Below are positions 45,231 to 56,414 of a stretch of 64,000 bases of DNA, piece by piece (within the stretch, counting starts at the first letter, position 1; each line of letters starts with the position of its first letter). The stretch comes from Hofstenia miamia (taxonomy: Eukaryota > Xenacoelomorpha > Acoela). Location of the stretch: NCBI GenBank assembly GCA_004352715.1, contig SCFE01000070.1:1180743-1244742 (forward strand), read 5' to 3'. The translations under genes and the position numbers were made by a program. The notes below the pieces were generated by a model, which was given only the letters and a program-made list of their open reading frames with translations, was not told where the DNA came from and searched no databases.

Positions 45231-45471
45231 TCATAAAGAAGAGAAATCGGAAAAGTGTCTACTCCGCTTAATGGTTAATCTAAGAAAAGTAATAGTTTTC
45301 TATGTGACAGGCACTTAAAGAGTGTGCACAAAGGAGAGAAACACAGATGGTGTAATAGTTAACGAAAGTGTTCAAAAAGTTACGAACAAGAATTATACTA
45401 CAAGACTATGGGTGGGTTAAGATAGTTGTTTCTTCCCGCTCAAAATAAAGAAGTAAACAAGCAAAAAGATT
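45231..45471 (+). other. El-B leader before gag
   Basis: Begins TCATAAAGAAGAGAAATCGG and lies between the (missing) 5' LTR end and gag. The first 95 bases match the reverse complement of 54,324-54,417. No ORF. It should contain packaging signals by analogy to related elements; nothing specific is visible. Confidence 0.6.
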
Positions 45472-47162
45472 ATGAGCAGTAGTAACCATGAGTACATGAT
45501 ACTGGTGAAGGACACCATTATACAATTGCCTCTAGTAATTATGAAAATGGTAAATTCAAGAAAAAAGCAAAGGACTAAAGCCAAAACGCAAAGGACACCC
45601 CAAAATCAAACAACCCCAGCGATTGTTAATACATCCCTTGAGAGTCAAAATTCTCCAACAGAGATAGTATTGCAGCAAGAAAACAAAGGTGCAGCACTAT
45701 CAACAATTGAACTAAGGAAGATAATAGAAGATAATAATAACGAAAGACGTGAGTTAATGTTACAAATAGAAAACTTAACTCAAAGGATGTTCGAGATAGA
45801 ATTAGCGAATGCTGAAAAGACAAACGGATCAAAGAAATTCCGCAAGACACTAGCTCGAGGTTAATGGAGCAGAGGAATGTCTTCCAAAAACAAATTGAAA
45901 AATTGATAGAGGCGAACAAGGAAATAAAAATGCAAAGCAAGAATCTACAAAAAATGATTAATCAAATGCAAGAAGAGAACGTTAACCTGAGAGAAGACAA
46001 CATTTTAAAGCAACTTCAGATAGATGATTTAAAGGACAAAATCCGATTAACGGCATTAACGAATGAGGAAGCAGGAGAAGAAGAGAAAAATAGTGTCAAA
46101 GTGATTAAAAACACAGTAATGCAAGAACCGGAAAAATTAAGTGGAAGTGTACCAATAGAGGAAGGACAATCTGAAATATATAGAAATTGTCAGACAGAAG
46201 ACGAATTTGTTGAAAAGTTAGTCGTAAACATAACAAAACAAGTAAAAGAGAAATGTAAAAGTACAACGGACATAAAGCCGATATATGAAGAAACAATATT
46301 ATCGGAAGAAGAGAATAGTGAGACACCGGCATGTAAGGCAATACTTCTGAAATTCACGGGGAGAGTCGATAGCTATTCGCCTACATTTAAAGAATGGATT
46401 CAAATGTTCGAAATGAGCATGAAGGAGAGGAAAGTCATACAAAAACAGGTGGCGGCGCGATTCCCTTTATATCTAGGAGGAGCAGCTTACCAGCATTATT
46501 TGGTGTTGGATTTAGAAACTAAATCAGATTACAAAAAATTGATTGGAGAGTATCAACGATATTATGATGATGAGAGTTTCAAAAGTCAGTATCACATGTT
46601 ATTAAATAGTTTAAAGATGAACAAACGAGAAGATTTACGAAACTACATGTCACAGGTAGAGAGACTACTGAAACTTAGTTCAAGAGAGAGCATGTATTCT
46701 AAATATGATTTGTTTTCTCATATATGTAAAGGATTACCAGAACCGATCCGGCAACAATTCGAAATTAAGTGTGATGCAGACGACTCCCTGGAAAGAATGA
46801 TAAGGAAAGGTCTGGGAATACAAGTTATGATGGAAAACAATGCTCGAATTAATGAGAAATCGTCAACAATGAAAGTGATACCAACAATGGGTAGCGGAAC
46901 AAATAAAACTAAAAAAGACGATGATGGAAAACCAAAGGACGAAATTATCAAAATAAAGTTGAAAGATGGTACGATAAAACGTATAAATAGAAAAGATCTA
47001 AAATGTCAGGTGTGCGGAAAGAAAGGTCATAAGAAGAAATATTGTAAACGACAGATTAATTTTATCAAAGAGGAAGAAGCATACTTTGAGGAGGAAGACT
47101 TATTAGAAGATGAAGATGAGTTGGAACAAACAGAAGAAATAAAAGAGGATACTTTAAATTAG
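45472..47162 (+). pseudogene. El-B gag (two overlapping frames)
   Basis: N-terminal basic region (NSRKKQRTKAKTQRT) and coiled coil in the frame 45,472-45,864; then a 432-codon frame, 45,864-47,162, beginning at an ATG that overlaps the previous stop (TAATG). It continues the coiled coil, then the capsid region (FKEWIQMFEMSMKERK about 46,390; YSKYDLFSHICKGLPEPIR about 46,700), a CCHC zinc knuckle (CQVCGKKGHKKKYC, about 47,008-47,048), and an acidic tail ending DTLN-stop. Either a single frameshift split one gag or the TAATG acts in stop-restart translation. It makes the capsid and nucleocapsid of the particle. The capsid-to-end part is intact. Confidence 0.85.
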
Positions 47163-47200
47163 AGGGAGCGCCGCCTCCAGTAAAACGTGCGCCCGTGTTA
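47153..47200 (+). promoter_or_regulatory. Candidate -1 frameshift signal, Gag to protease
   Basis: T TTA AAT at 47,153-47,159 in the gag frame is a canonical X XXY YYZ slippery heptamer, directly followed by the gag stop TAG (47,160-47,162). A -1 slip enters the protease frame (…FKLEGAPPPVKRAPVLIV). Downstream is a GC-rich run out of keeping with the AT-rich surroundings (GGGAGCGCCGCCTCC, then GTGCGCCCG) that can pair GCGC with GCGC around a bulge. The same heptamer is at El-C's boundary. Confidence 0.6.
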
Positions 47201-50200
47201 ATCGTAACAGACCTAATTAAGACTAATACAATTACAGTTGTAATAAATGGAGTGATGGTCAAAGCAACTATAGATACGGGAGCAGTAATATCAATTATTA
47301 CTGATGAATGTGCGGCGAAAATAGGAATTGATAATAGAAAATTGGAAAGCGAAAAGAGCAGATTACTCAATGCATCGGGAGATTACATTGATACCAAAGG
47401 GAAACTATTGGAAGTACCGATGAGGATCGCTAACACTACGTTTTTGCAAACATTTACAGTAATAGATACAGAAAAAAATGCGCTCCCCTATGAGGTAATA
47501 TTAGGAAATGATTTTTTGATGAATAACAAATGCATCATCGACTACACCAACAAAACTATATCGGTCCAAGAAGAAATAGTAACAACTTGCGAAGAAGAGC
47601 AGGGCACAGAAACTTTAGAATTTCGGTTAAAAGAAGACGTAAAGATTCTACCTAATAACTGGAAGATGTGTCAGATAGACACGGAAAATTATGTGATGGC
47701 TGAAGTCATGATATATGATCAAAAAGGTATAAATACGAAAAAGTTTCGATCCCATCAAGTTGTGTGTGGTAAAAGATGGCAAAGGAATGATACCAATGTT
47801 AAATGCAACTAATCATGTGGTCAATATAAAAAAGGATACTTTAAAGTTAAAAGGGGAAAAAGTAAAAACCGAAAAAACGATGGTGAACAAAGTGATTAAT
47901 ATAATACAAGAAGAAAATGAGGAGTATCAAATACCGGAAATAACAGAAGAGGAGTATCAACACCTAAGCATGGAAGAAAGAAAGCAATTGGTAGTAATAC
48001 TTAAAAGACATGCAAGAATATTTAATTACGGAGAAATAAGCGTGGGAAAGGCAGTTGGAGAAACGCACAAAATAATAACCACAATGGAAGAACCAATAAG
48101 ATTGCCGTGCAGAAGAGTTCCCAAACACTTGAAAGAACATTATAATACGATATTGAACGAACTAAATGACAATAAGATAATTAGGCCAAGTGAAATTCCT
48201 TACACAGCACCAACAGTATTCGTGAAACAAGGTGAGAAATACAGACTCTGCATAGATTTCCGGAAACTTAATGATATAACAAAGAAAGACCCCTATCCAC
48301 TCCTGAGGATAGAAGATATTATATATGAAGCCAGTAAAAATAAGTATTATACATGCATAGATCTCTGCAAAGCATACTGGCAAGTGCCAATGGAGCCTGC
48401 AGATATTGAAAAGACGCATTTATAACGCTGTATGGGATGTATATGGCCTTTGGGTTATGTAACGCACCAGCTACTTTTCAGAGATACGTGACAAAAGTTT
48501 TGAAACAGAACAACAAACAAGTTGAAAAAGGGATAAGTGCATATATAGATGACATATTGATAGCAAGTGACACAATTGAAGAACAATTTGAAAAGCTGGA
48601 TAGAATGCTGAACATCCTATACAAAGCAGGTCTATGGGTTAATGGAAAGAAATGCGAAATTTTAAAAGAACAAGTCGTATTCCTGGGGAGACAAATCCGA
48701 AAAGGTGAAATATGAATGAAGAATAATGCAAGAGAGATGATCCAAAACATTAGTAGTCCGAAAACAAAAAAGGATTTACAGCGGATTATGGGTTTTATTA
48801 ACTATTATGGTTCATTTATATCTAATGTGGCTCATAAAACTGGTAGGATGACAGAATTGTTGAAAAAGAATAAAGTTTTCAAATGGACATGGAGAGAACA
48901 AGAACAGTTAGATAACATAAAAAACGAATTAAGCAAGATGCCATCATTGAATACGCCAGATTATGATAAAGAGTTTATTCTCGACTGCGACGCAAGTAAT
49001 GTTGCCATAGGGGCGTGCTTGGGTCAAATCAAGGATGGCAAAGAAGTGCCTATACAATTTTTTAGTCGGAAATTAAAACAGAGTGAAGAAAAGTATGGAT
49101 CAATGAAATTGGAAATGTTGGCATTGGTCGAAAGTATAAAAAAATTCTGGTACTTTCTAATAGGGCAAATGTTTAAAGTGAGAACTGATAATAGTGGGTT
49201 AGCGTGGCTGAAGAAGTTTTCGGGCGATAAGTCCTCAATCGTATCATGATGGATCAAATATTTAAATGAATTTAAATTTAATATAGAACACTGAAAGGGA
49301 ACGTTACATAAAAACGCAGATTTTTGGACAGCGTTGCCGGAATACCAGAGAGATATAGAAAAAGTGGATTGCAAAAAGAAACAGTTTCAGTTCATGTCAC
49401 ATAACGAATACACTGAACTACCTGAAATCAATACGGATAAGAAAGGTAATGCGATAATGCCAATAATAATTAAGGAAGAAATATCTGAAAAAGATATTGA
49501 AAAACAAAAAAGTGATCTGATATTGAAAGACATAAGAGAAAAAATGAACAATGATGAGTGGTCACTGGGAAAAGAAGCCAAAAGTTATTTTCAGAGATAT
49601 AAGTGGAAGTTGAATAGAAATGAACTTTTGTATATAGAAGGAAAGACGCTAAGAATAGCGATCCCTGAATATTACAAAAGGGAATTAGTTTGGAAGATAC
49701 ATGAAAATGGACATTTAGGTATAATACAAACGGAGAATACTTTCAATGCTCAGTTTATAACGGCAAGTATTTGAAAAATGGTGGAAGATGTTATTAATAA
49801 ATGCAATACACGTCTTATAAATAACAAGAGTCATTTTCTGATACAAATTGCTCCACTTGAGAAAATTATGGCAAAAGCACCCAACGAAATTGTTCATGTA
49901 GACTTGGAAAAATTGTCTCAAGATGACGAAGGTTACCAGTATATATTGGTCTTAGTTGATAAATTTACAAAGTATGCTCGAATGATACCATTAGATTCAA
50001 CAACCGCAAAAGTAGTAGTGGATAAAATTATGAAGGAGTGGATTTTAAAATTCGGACCAATGCAAACAATAATATCTGACAGGGGCATTCAATTTGAAAG
50101 TAAACTATTTGAAGAAATGACTAAAATGATGGAGATACTAACAGAAAAGACAACCGCATATCATCCACAGGCGAATGGGGCGGTGGAAAGATTGAATAGA

Positions 50201-50514
50201 ACAATGATAAAACTGATAAGAGTATTAACTTCAAGAATTGGAGGTAGAGATTGGAGAGAAATATTGGAAATAGTCGAATACTTCTATAATACATCGGTAC
50301 ACTCAACAACAGGGATGACGCCATATAAGGCTATGTACGGTAGAGAAGAGGCAACACCGATATCAATGCAATATCATACGTACTCCAAAAAGCCAGATAA
50401 TGATTACATAAGAAAATTAAAAGATCAGATAACTGGAATCCACGAAGCTATGTGCCATAACACAAAGAAATCAGCGATAAGGCAAGAAAGAAACTTTAAT
50501 AAAAAGATATATGG
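47163..50514 (+). pseudogene. El-B pol: protease, RT, RNase H, integrase
   Basis: Protease (KATIDTGAVISIITD, about 47,262-47,310; LPYEVILGNDFL). A frame change near 47,755. RT from RRVPKHLKEHY (about 48,110) with CIDFRKLND, TCIDLCKAYWQVPM, a one-base break near 48,420, then GLCNAPATFQRY and catalytic AYIDDILIAS (about 48,540). RNase H (LDCDASNVAIGACLG, LEMLALVES, VRTDNSGLAWL). Integrase with HENGHLG and CNTR, where the fourth zinc ligand Cys is Arg; DDE core VHVDLEKL, ISDRGIQFES and VERLNRTM, all three acids present. From 48,437 to 50,514 the frame is open except for four TGA codons (48,713; 49,247; 49,292; 49,772). The integrase C-terminus is lost in the gap. Confidence 0.88.
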
Positions 50515-51465
50515 NNNNNNNNNNNNNNNNNNNNNNNNNNNNNNNNNNNNNNNNNNNNNNNNNNNNNNNNNNNNNNNNNNNNNNNNNNNNNNNNNNNNNN
50601 NNNNNNNNNNNNNNNNNNNNNNNNNNNNNNNNNNNNNNNNNNNNNNNNNNNNNNNNNNNNNNNNNNNNNNNNNNNNNNNNNNNNNNNNNNNNNNNNNNNN
50701 NNNNNNNNNNNNNNNNNNNNNNNNNNNNNNNNNNNNNNNNNNNNNNNNNNNNNNNNNNNNNNNNNNNNNNNNNNNNNNNNNNNNNNNNNNNNNNNNNNNN
50801 NNNNNNNNNNNNNNNNNNNNNNNNNNNNNNNNNNNNNNNNNNNNNNNNNNNNNNNNNNNNNNNNNNNNNNNNNNNNNNNNNNNNNNNNNNNNNNNNNNNN
50901 NNNNNNNNNNNNNNNNNNNNNNNNNNNNNNNNNNNNNNNNNNNNNNNNNNNNNNNNNNNNNNNNNNNNNNNNNNNNNNNNNNNNNNNNNNNNNNNNNNNN
51001 NNNNNNNNNNNNNNNNNNNNNNNNNNNNNNNNNNNNNNNNNNNNNNNNNNNNNNNNNNNNNNNNNNNNNNNNNNNNNNNNNNNNNNNNNNNNNNNNNNNN
51101 NNNNNNNNNNNNNNNNNNNNNNNNNNNNNNNNNNNNNNNNNNNNNNNNNNNNNNNNNNNNNNNNNNNNNNNNNNNNNNNNNNNNNNNNNNNNNNNNNNNN
51201 NNNNNNNNNNNNNNNNNNNNNNNNNNNNNNNNNNNNNNNNNNNNNNNNNNNNNNNNNNNNNNNNNNNNNNNNNNNNNNNNNNNNNNNNNNNNNNNNNNNN
51301 NNNNNNNNNNNNNNNNNNNNNNNNNNNNNNNNNNNNNNNNNNNNNNNNNNNNNNNNNNNNNNNNNNNNNNNNNNNNNNNNNNNNNNNNNNNNNNNNNNNN
51401 NNNNNNNNNNNNNNNNNNNNNNNNNNNNNNNNNNNNNNNNNNNNNNNNNNNNNNNNNNNNNNNNN
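50515..51465. other. Assembly gap (951 N)
   Basis: Should contain the integrase C-terminal domain, the acidic Pol tail and the first part of the linker of El-B. Confidence 0.95.
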
Positions 51466-51720
51466 TCACCCTCTACCAAATGTCAATTAACGGGCAGGCG
51501 GGTAAATGAGGGCCATCTACAAGATACTGATCGCCAATTAAAGGGCGTGAGGTTGGAAATATCGAATTATGCACACTCCCCTTCAACATCCAGCAGTACT
51601 CGATGCCAATTAAAGGGCAAAGAGGAAATAGCATCAACAAGTACTCAAAGCCGATTAAAGGGCGGCGAGGAAACAGCATCCACAAGAACTCAAAGCCAAT
51701 TAAAGGGCGGCGAGGAAGTA
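51466..51720 (+). repeat. El-B linker with a five-copy CCAATTAAAGGGC array
   Basis: Copies at about 51,482 (CAATTAACGGGC), 51,533-51,545, 51,605-51,618, 51,650-51,664 and 51,695-51,708; the last three are 45 bp apart. In the ORF3 frame they encode QLKG/RLKG repeats (CQLKGKEE, SRLKGGEE, SQLKGGEE). The DNA core is kept even when the flanks differ, and a related motif sits in El-A1 and El-D at the same place. Confidence 0.75.
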
Positions 51721-53323
51721 ACTTCAGTAGCTATGGAAAGTTGGGAAACGCAACCAATAAGTGACGACTCAGATATGGATACATCGCAGATACCGTCAAC
51801 GAGTTTGATCCCCACTACAAGCTCAGGAATATTTTCATACAGACAAACTTCAACTACATCGAAATCATCACGATCAGAAGAAAGAGAGAGCCGCATGACA
51901 AAAATAGGAAGAGATCGAATGCACCCCTATTTTATAGCAAACAGAAAGATGAGATACAATTCATACGATAATCTGTCGCCAGAAACAAAAAGATTAATAA
52001 GAAATGCTACTTCCACTAAAGAAAATGAAAGTTACAAGATTCCAATAGTAATTGATAAGAAGAATCATCCAACATGTAACACGATAATAGCATACACAGG
52101 GGACATGAAAGAACAATTTAACAGGCCATATTTCAAAAGTACAGTCCACATCACATTTGATGACCAGTTCACGATGAAAAACGTACAAAAGCTAACCAAA
52201 AATAAAGACAAGATCATAGCTGAATGTGAACAAGTAAACCTAGATAAAAAGCATCTCACGGTTGTCTATTTTGTGAAAGATACTGAAATAGCATCAAAAA
52301 GGCTTCAAACTAACATAGAAGAAACTCTCAATATAGTGAAGAAAAATAAAATGAGGGTAATTATAGTCATCACACAGAAAGTAGAGGATCTGCCGAAATG
52401 TATAAAAGAAATGGAAATCAAGCTAGATAATCTGTTTACATTGGATAGTGGTACAATAAAAATATCTGAACTGATAAAAGTGGACTTACAAATCAACGAA
52501 ATGGCACTGGCAGAGAGAATTATGGTTGAACCTAAAATCGCAATAGATATGTATTACCAAGCACGCACAATGGAGTTGCTGGGAACAACGGAAAACTTGG
52601 AAGAAATGGGGAACATATTCCTAAAGTGCAGCCTGAATCAACCGCCTGAGCATTTAGAAAAGATAGCAACAATATGGTCGGAAATTAAAGTAGATAAGCC
52701 TACGCATGAAGAGTGGCCAATGATAGACATAAGATCACCAACCAGGAAATATCATAAAAGCACCGAAGCCATATTATACGAGATCAGGAGAGCTTACGAA
52801 ATGGAGGCTAAGAGAAACTTTAAAACTCAAATGTTTGAAGAAATCAATGCGCCAGAGATCAGAGCAAGAACAGCTATTTGGGTACTAGCAATTGCATTAA
52901 CATATAACTACAAGTTGGTACTGCCGATGATGAGAAAGGAGCGGCGACAGATAGCACGACAGAAAAAATTTGAAATAGCCGTGGCACCGATCCCTACAAA
53001 CATTAAGCAATGGCTACTACAGAATGTAGAAATATTACCACTGTCCCCCACGAGAAAGTACAGCAGAGGTTCGAGAAACATTTCACAAGATTGTTGGTGC
53101 AACAACACACATTGGGTAGACCTAGTATAATTGAGCTAGCAAACAAAACAGGTATCTGTCCAAGTGAGATCGAAATTCTAACCGATGAAACAAAGAAGTA
53201 CATGTGGGGTGCTAAAAATCACGAAAGATGAGGCGTATGAAAACGTTACGTGGGAAATGAAATAAGCCAGTGAGATATCAAAAAGGCGGCCGAGATGGTA
53301 CATGGAGAAAGAGTGGTCATCCT
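51547..53323 (+). pseudogene. El-B ORF3, internally deleted
   Basis: A 527-codon open frame (51,547-53,130) begins in the motif array and contains TKIGRDRMHPYF (about 51,898), LSPETKRLIR, NRPYFKSTVHITF, KVDLQINE, NAPEIRARTAIWVLAI (about 52,850) and IKQWLLQN. A frame break near a C-run at about 53,041-53,050 moves it to another frame: LANKTGICPS and KKYMWGA (about 53,198). Directly after, KITKDEAYEN aligns with the extreme C-terminus of El-A1 (KMTKQTEFEN), so about 1.5 kb of ORF3 is deleted at about 53,212. It ends at the gap edge with YMEKEW, matching YMENEL of El-E. No signal peptide or membrane helix. Function unknown. Confidence 0.75.
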
Positions 53324-54323
53324 NNNNNNNNNNNNNNNNNNNNNNNNNNNNNNNNNNNNNNNNNNNNNNNNNNNNNNNNNNNNNNNNNNNNNNNNNNNNN
53401 NNNNNNNNNNNNNNNNNNNNNNNNNNNNNNNNNNNNNNNNNNNNNNNNNNNNNNNNNNNNNNNNNNNNNNNNNNNNNNNNNNNNNNNNNNNNNNNNNNNN
53501 NNNNNNNNNNNNNNNNNNNNNNNNNNNNNNNNNNNNNNNNNNNNNNNNNNNNNNNNNNNNNNNNNNNNNNNNNNNNNNNNNNNNNNNNNNNNNNNNNNNN
53601 NNNNNNNNNNNNNNNNNNNNNNNNNNNNNNNNNNNNNNNNNNNNNNNNNNNNNNNNNNNNNNNNNNNNNNNNNNNNNNNNNNNNNNNNNNNNNNNNNNNN
53701 NNNNNNNNNNNNNNNNNNNNNNNNNNNNNNNNNNNNNNNNNNNNNNNNNNNNNNNNNNNNNNNNNNNNNNNNNNNNNNNNNNNNNNNNNNNNNNNNNNNN
53801 NNNNNNNNNNNNNNNNNNNNNNNNNNNNNNNNNNNNNNNNNNNNNNNNNNNNNNNNNNNNNNNNNNNNNNNNNNNNNNNNNNNNNNNNNNNNNNNNNNNN
53901 NNNNNNNNNNNNNNNNNNNNNNNNNNNNNNNNNNNNNNNNNNNNNNNNNNNNNNNNNNNNNNNNNNNNNNNNNNNNNNNNNNNNNNNNNNNNNNNNNNNN
54001 NNNNNNNNNNNNNNNNNNNNNNNNNNNNNNNNNNNNNNNNNNNNNNNNNNNNNNNNNNNNNNNNNNNNNNNNNNNNNNNNNNNNNNNNNNNNNNNNNNNN
54101 NNNNNNNNNNNNNNNNNNNNNNNNNNNNNNNNNNNNNNNNNNNNNNNNNNNNNNNNNNNNNNNNNNNNNNNNNNNNNNNNNNNNNNNNNNNNNNNNNNNN
54201 NNNNNNNNNNNNNNNNNNNNNNNNNNNNNNNNNNNNNNNNNNNNNNNNNNNNNNNNNNNNNNNNNNNNNNNNNNNNNNNNNNNNNNNNNNNNNNNNNNNN
54301 NNNNNNNNNNNNNNNNNNNNNNN
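53324..54323. other. Assembly gap (1,000 N)
   Basis: Should contain the polypurine tract and 3' LTR of El-B. Confidence 0.95.
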
Positions 54324-55414
54324 CTCTTTAAGTGCCTGTCACATAGAAAACTATTACTTTTCTTAGATTAACCATTAAGCGGAGTAGACACTTTTCCGAT
54401 TTCTCTTCTTTATGATAAGTGTGCATTTTATTAAACTAATTTAATATGCAAGAGCCTTTGTAGCTACTTAATTCACTCAACTTATTTAGATAAAGCAGAG
54501 ATACTGGAAGACAGGATCGACACTTAGGAGTAGACGTGCATATCCAGGAACACCTCTGCCAGCCGCATCTTACCAATGGAGCTGCCACTGTGAGATAGAG
54601 AACAACAGTAGAATGGTAATGTCAATAGCAAACTCAGTGTAATGGGATTTGCAACTACTTAACAATTTAGTGCATTGATTGTTTTTGTTATTACAAACTG
54701 ATGCAATAAATGAAGTGGTGCAACCTTGCTGCTGGAATAGCTTATTATTAGGTCCTACATGTAATAACCCTACATATATAGAAATATATAATAGCCCTCG
54801 ATACATGCAAACAATCAATGCTGTCAGCGGAAAACGGTGACTAGAAGTCGGCCAGAGGTCTACTGTATAAAATATCGAGCAACATGTAATGACTATTAAA
54901 TAAACTATGTGTAATAGAATATAGGAATACAATCACAATAACCATCTAAGTGTAAACACTGTTAAATCATCAATCATCATGTAACATAATAACTGTAATA
55001 AATAACTTGAGTTCATCGATAAAATAATTGACATGTAAAACCTACAGGCTGCGATAACAATATCAGACAAGCAATGACAATCAGGAAAGCTATAATGGTA
55101 AAAAACTCCTACACCTATCTGTAACCTAAGAGCACACCAGGTAACTACAGCTGTCGCCCTCCCCGCTGTGGAATAGCTATTAAGAGGCTGCTCCAGCATA
55201 TCTTTAACCGGATGTGGGAACCACCATACAATTACCCTAGCTCGTAGACATTTAGCTTTCCATCAGAATATATAAAATAACCTGACAAAAGAAGATAAAT
55301 CCAAAGTAGATTTGCCCATCATTAATTACATCATGTTCATTATATTTATAGCACTTGGTAATAAACAACTAAATACTTGACTAGTGTGACATAATCCATC
55401 ATTCTATCATGATC
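54324..55414 (-). repeat. Small contig: antisense LTR-B R/U5 plus leader, joined to a sense LTR-B start
   Basis: 54,324-54,417 is the reverse complement of El-B's leader (45,231-45,325). 54,418-55,384 is antisense LTR-B R/U5, with an antisense TATA box (TATTTATA at about 55,343-55,350), and its sense end CTATCTCACA is followed by GTGGCAGCTCCATTGG, a possible primer-binding site (about 54,566-54,595). At 55,385 the orientation flips: TGTGACATAATCCATCA is the LTR-B start in sense, running into the gap. The contig is bounded by two exact 1,000-N gaps, so its orientation and order are doubtful. Confidence 0.7.
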
Positions 55415-56414
55415 NNNNNNNNNNNNNNNNNNNNNNNNNNNNNNNNNNNNNNNNNNNNNNNNNNNNNNNNNNNNNNNNNNNNNNNNNNNNNNNNNNNNNN
55501 NNNNNNNNNNNNNNNNNNNNNNNNNNNNNNNNNNNNNNNNNNNNNNNNNNNNNNNNNNNNNNNNNNNNNNNNNNNNNNNNNNNNNNNNNNNNNNNNNNNN
55601 NNNNNNNNNNNNNNNNNNNNNNNNNNNNNNNNNNNNNNNNNNNNNNNNNNNNNNNNNNNNNNNNNNNNNNNNNNNNNNNNNNNNNNNNNNNNNNNNNNNN
55701 NNNNNNNNNNNNNNNNNNNNNNNNNNNNNNNNNNNNNNNNNNNNNNNNNNNNNNNNNNNNNNNNNNNNNNNNNNNNNNNNNNNNNNNNNNNNNNNNNNNN
55801 NNNNNNNNNNNNNNNNNNNNNNNNNNNNNNNNNNNNNNNNNNNNNNNNNNNNNNNNNNNNNNNNNNNNNNNNNNNNNNNNNNNNNNNNNNNNNNNNNNNN
55901 NNNNNNNNNNNNNNNNNNNNNNNNNNNNNNNNNNNNNNNNNNNNNNNNNNNNNNNNNNNNNNNNNNNNNNNNNNNNNNNNNNNNNNNNNNNNNNNNNNNN
56001 NNNNNNNNNNNNNNNNNNNNNNNNNNNNNNNNNNNNNNNNNNNNNNNNNNNNNNNNNNNNNNNNNNNNNNNNNNNNNNNNNNNNNNNNNNNNNNNNNNNN
56101 NNNNNNNNNNNNNNNNNNNNNNNNNNNNNNNNNNNNNNNNNNNNNNNNNNNNNNNNNNNNNNNNNNNNNNNNNNNNNNNNNNNNNNNNNNNNNNNNNNNN
56201 NNNNNNNNNNNNNNNNNNNNNNNNNNNNNNNNNNNNNNNNNNNNNNNNNNNNNNNNNNNNNNNNNNNNNNNNNNNNNNNNNNNNNNNNNNNNNNNNNNNN
56301 NNNNNNNNNNNNNNNNNNNNNNNNNNNNNNNNNNNNNNNNNNNNNNNNNNNNNNNNNNNNNNNNNNNNNNNNNNNNNNNNNNNNNNNNNNNNNNNNNNNN
56401 NNNNNNNNNNNNNN
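55415..56414. other. Assembly gap (1,000 N)
   Basis: El-A1's gag C-terminus, protease and RT N-terminus (about 2.4 kb expected) and the end of El-B should be here, so the stated size is too small or sequence is missing. Confidence 0.9.

Noticed and set aside
51482-51710. CRISPR-like or satellite array
   Set aside because: Short motif with non-unique, coding flanks inside a retroelement; an animal genome.
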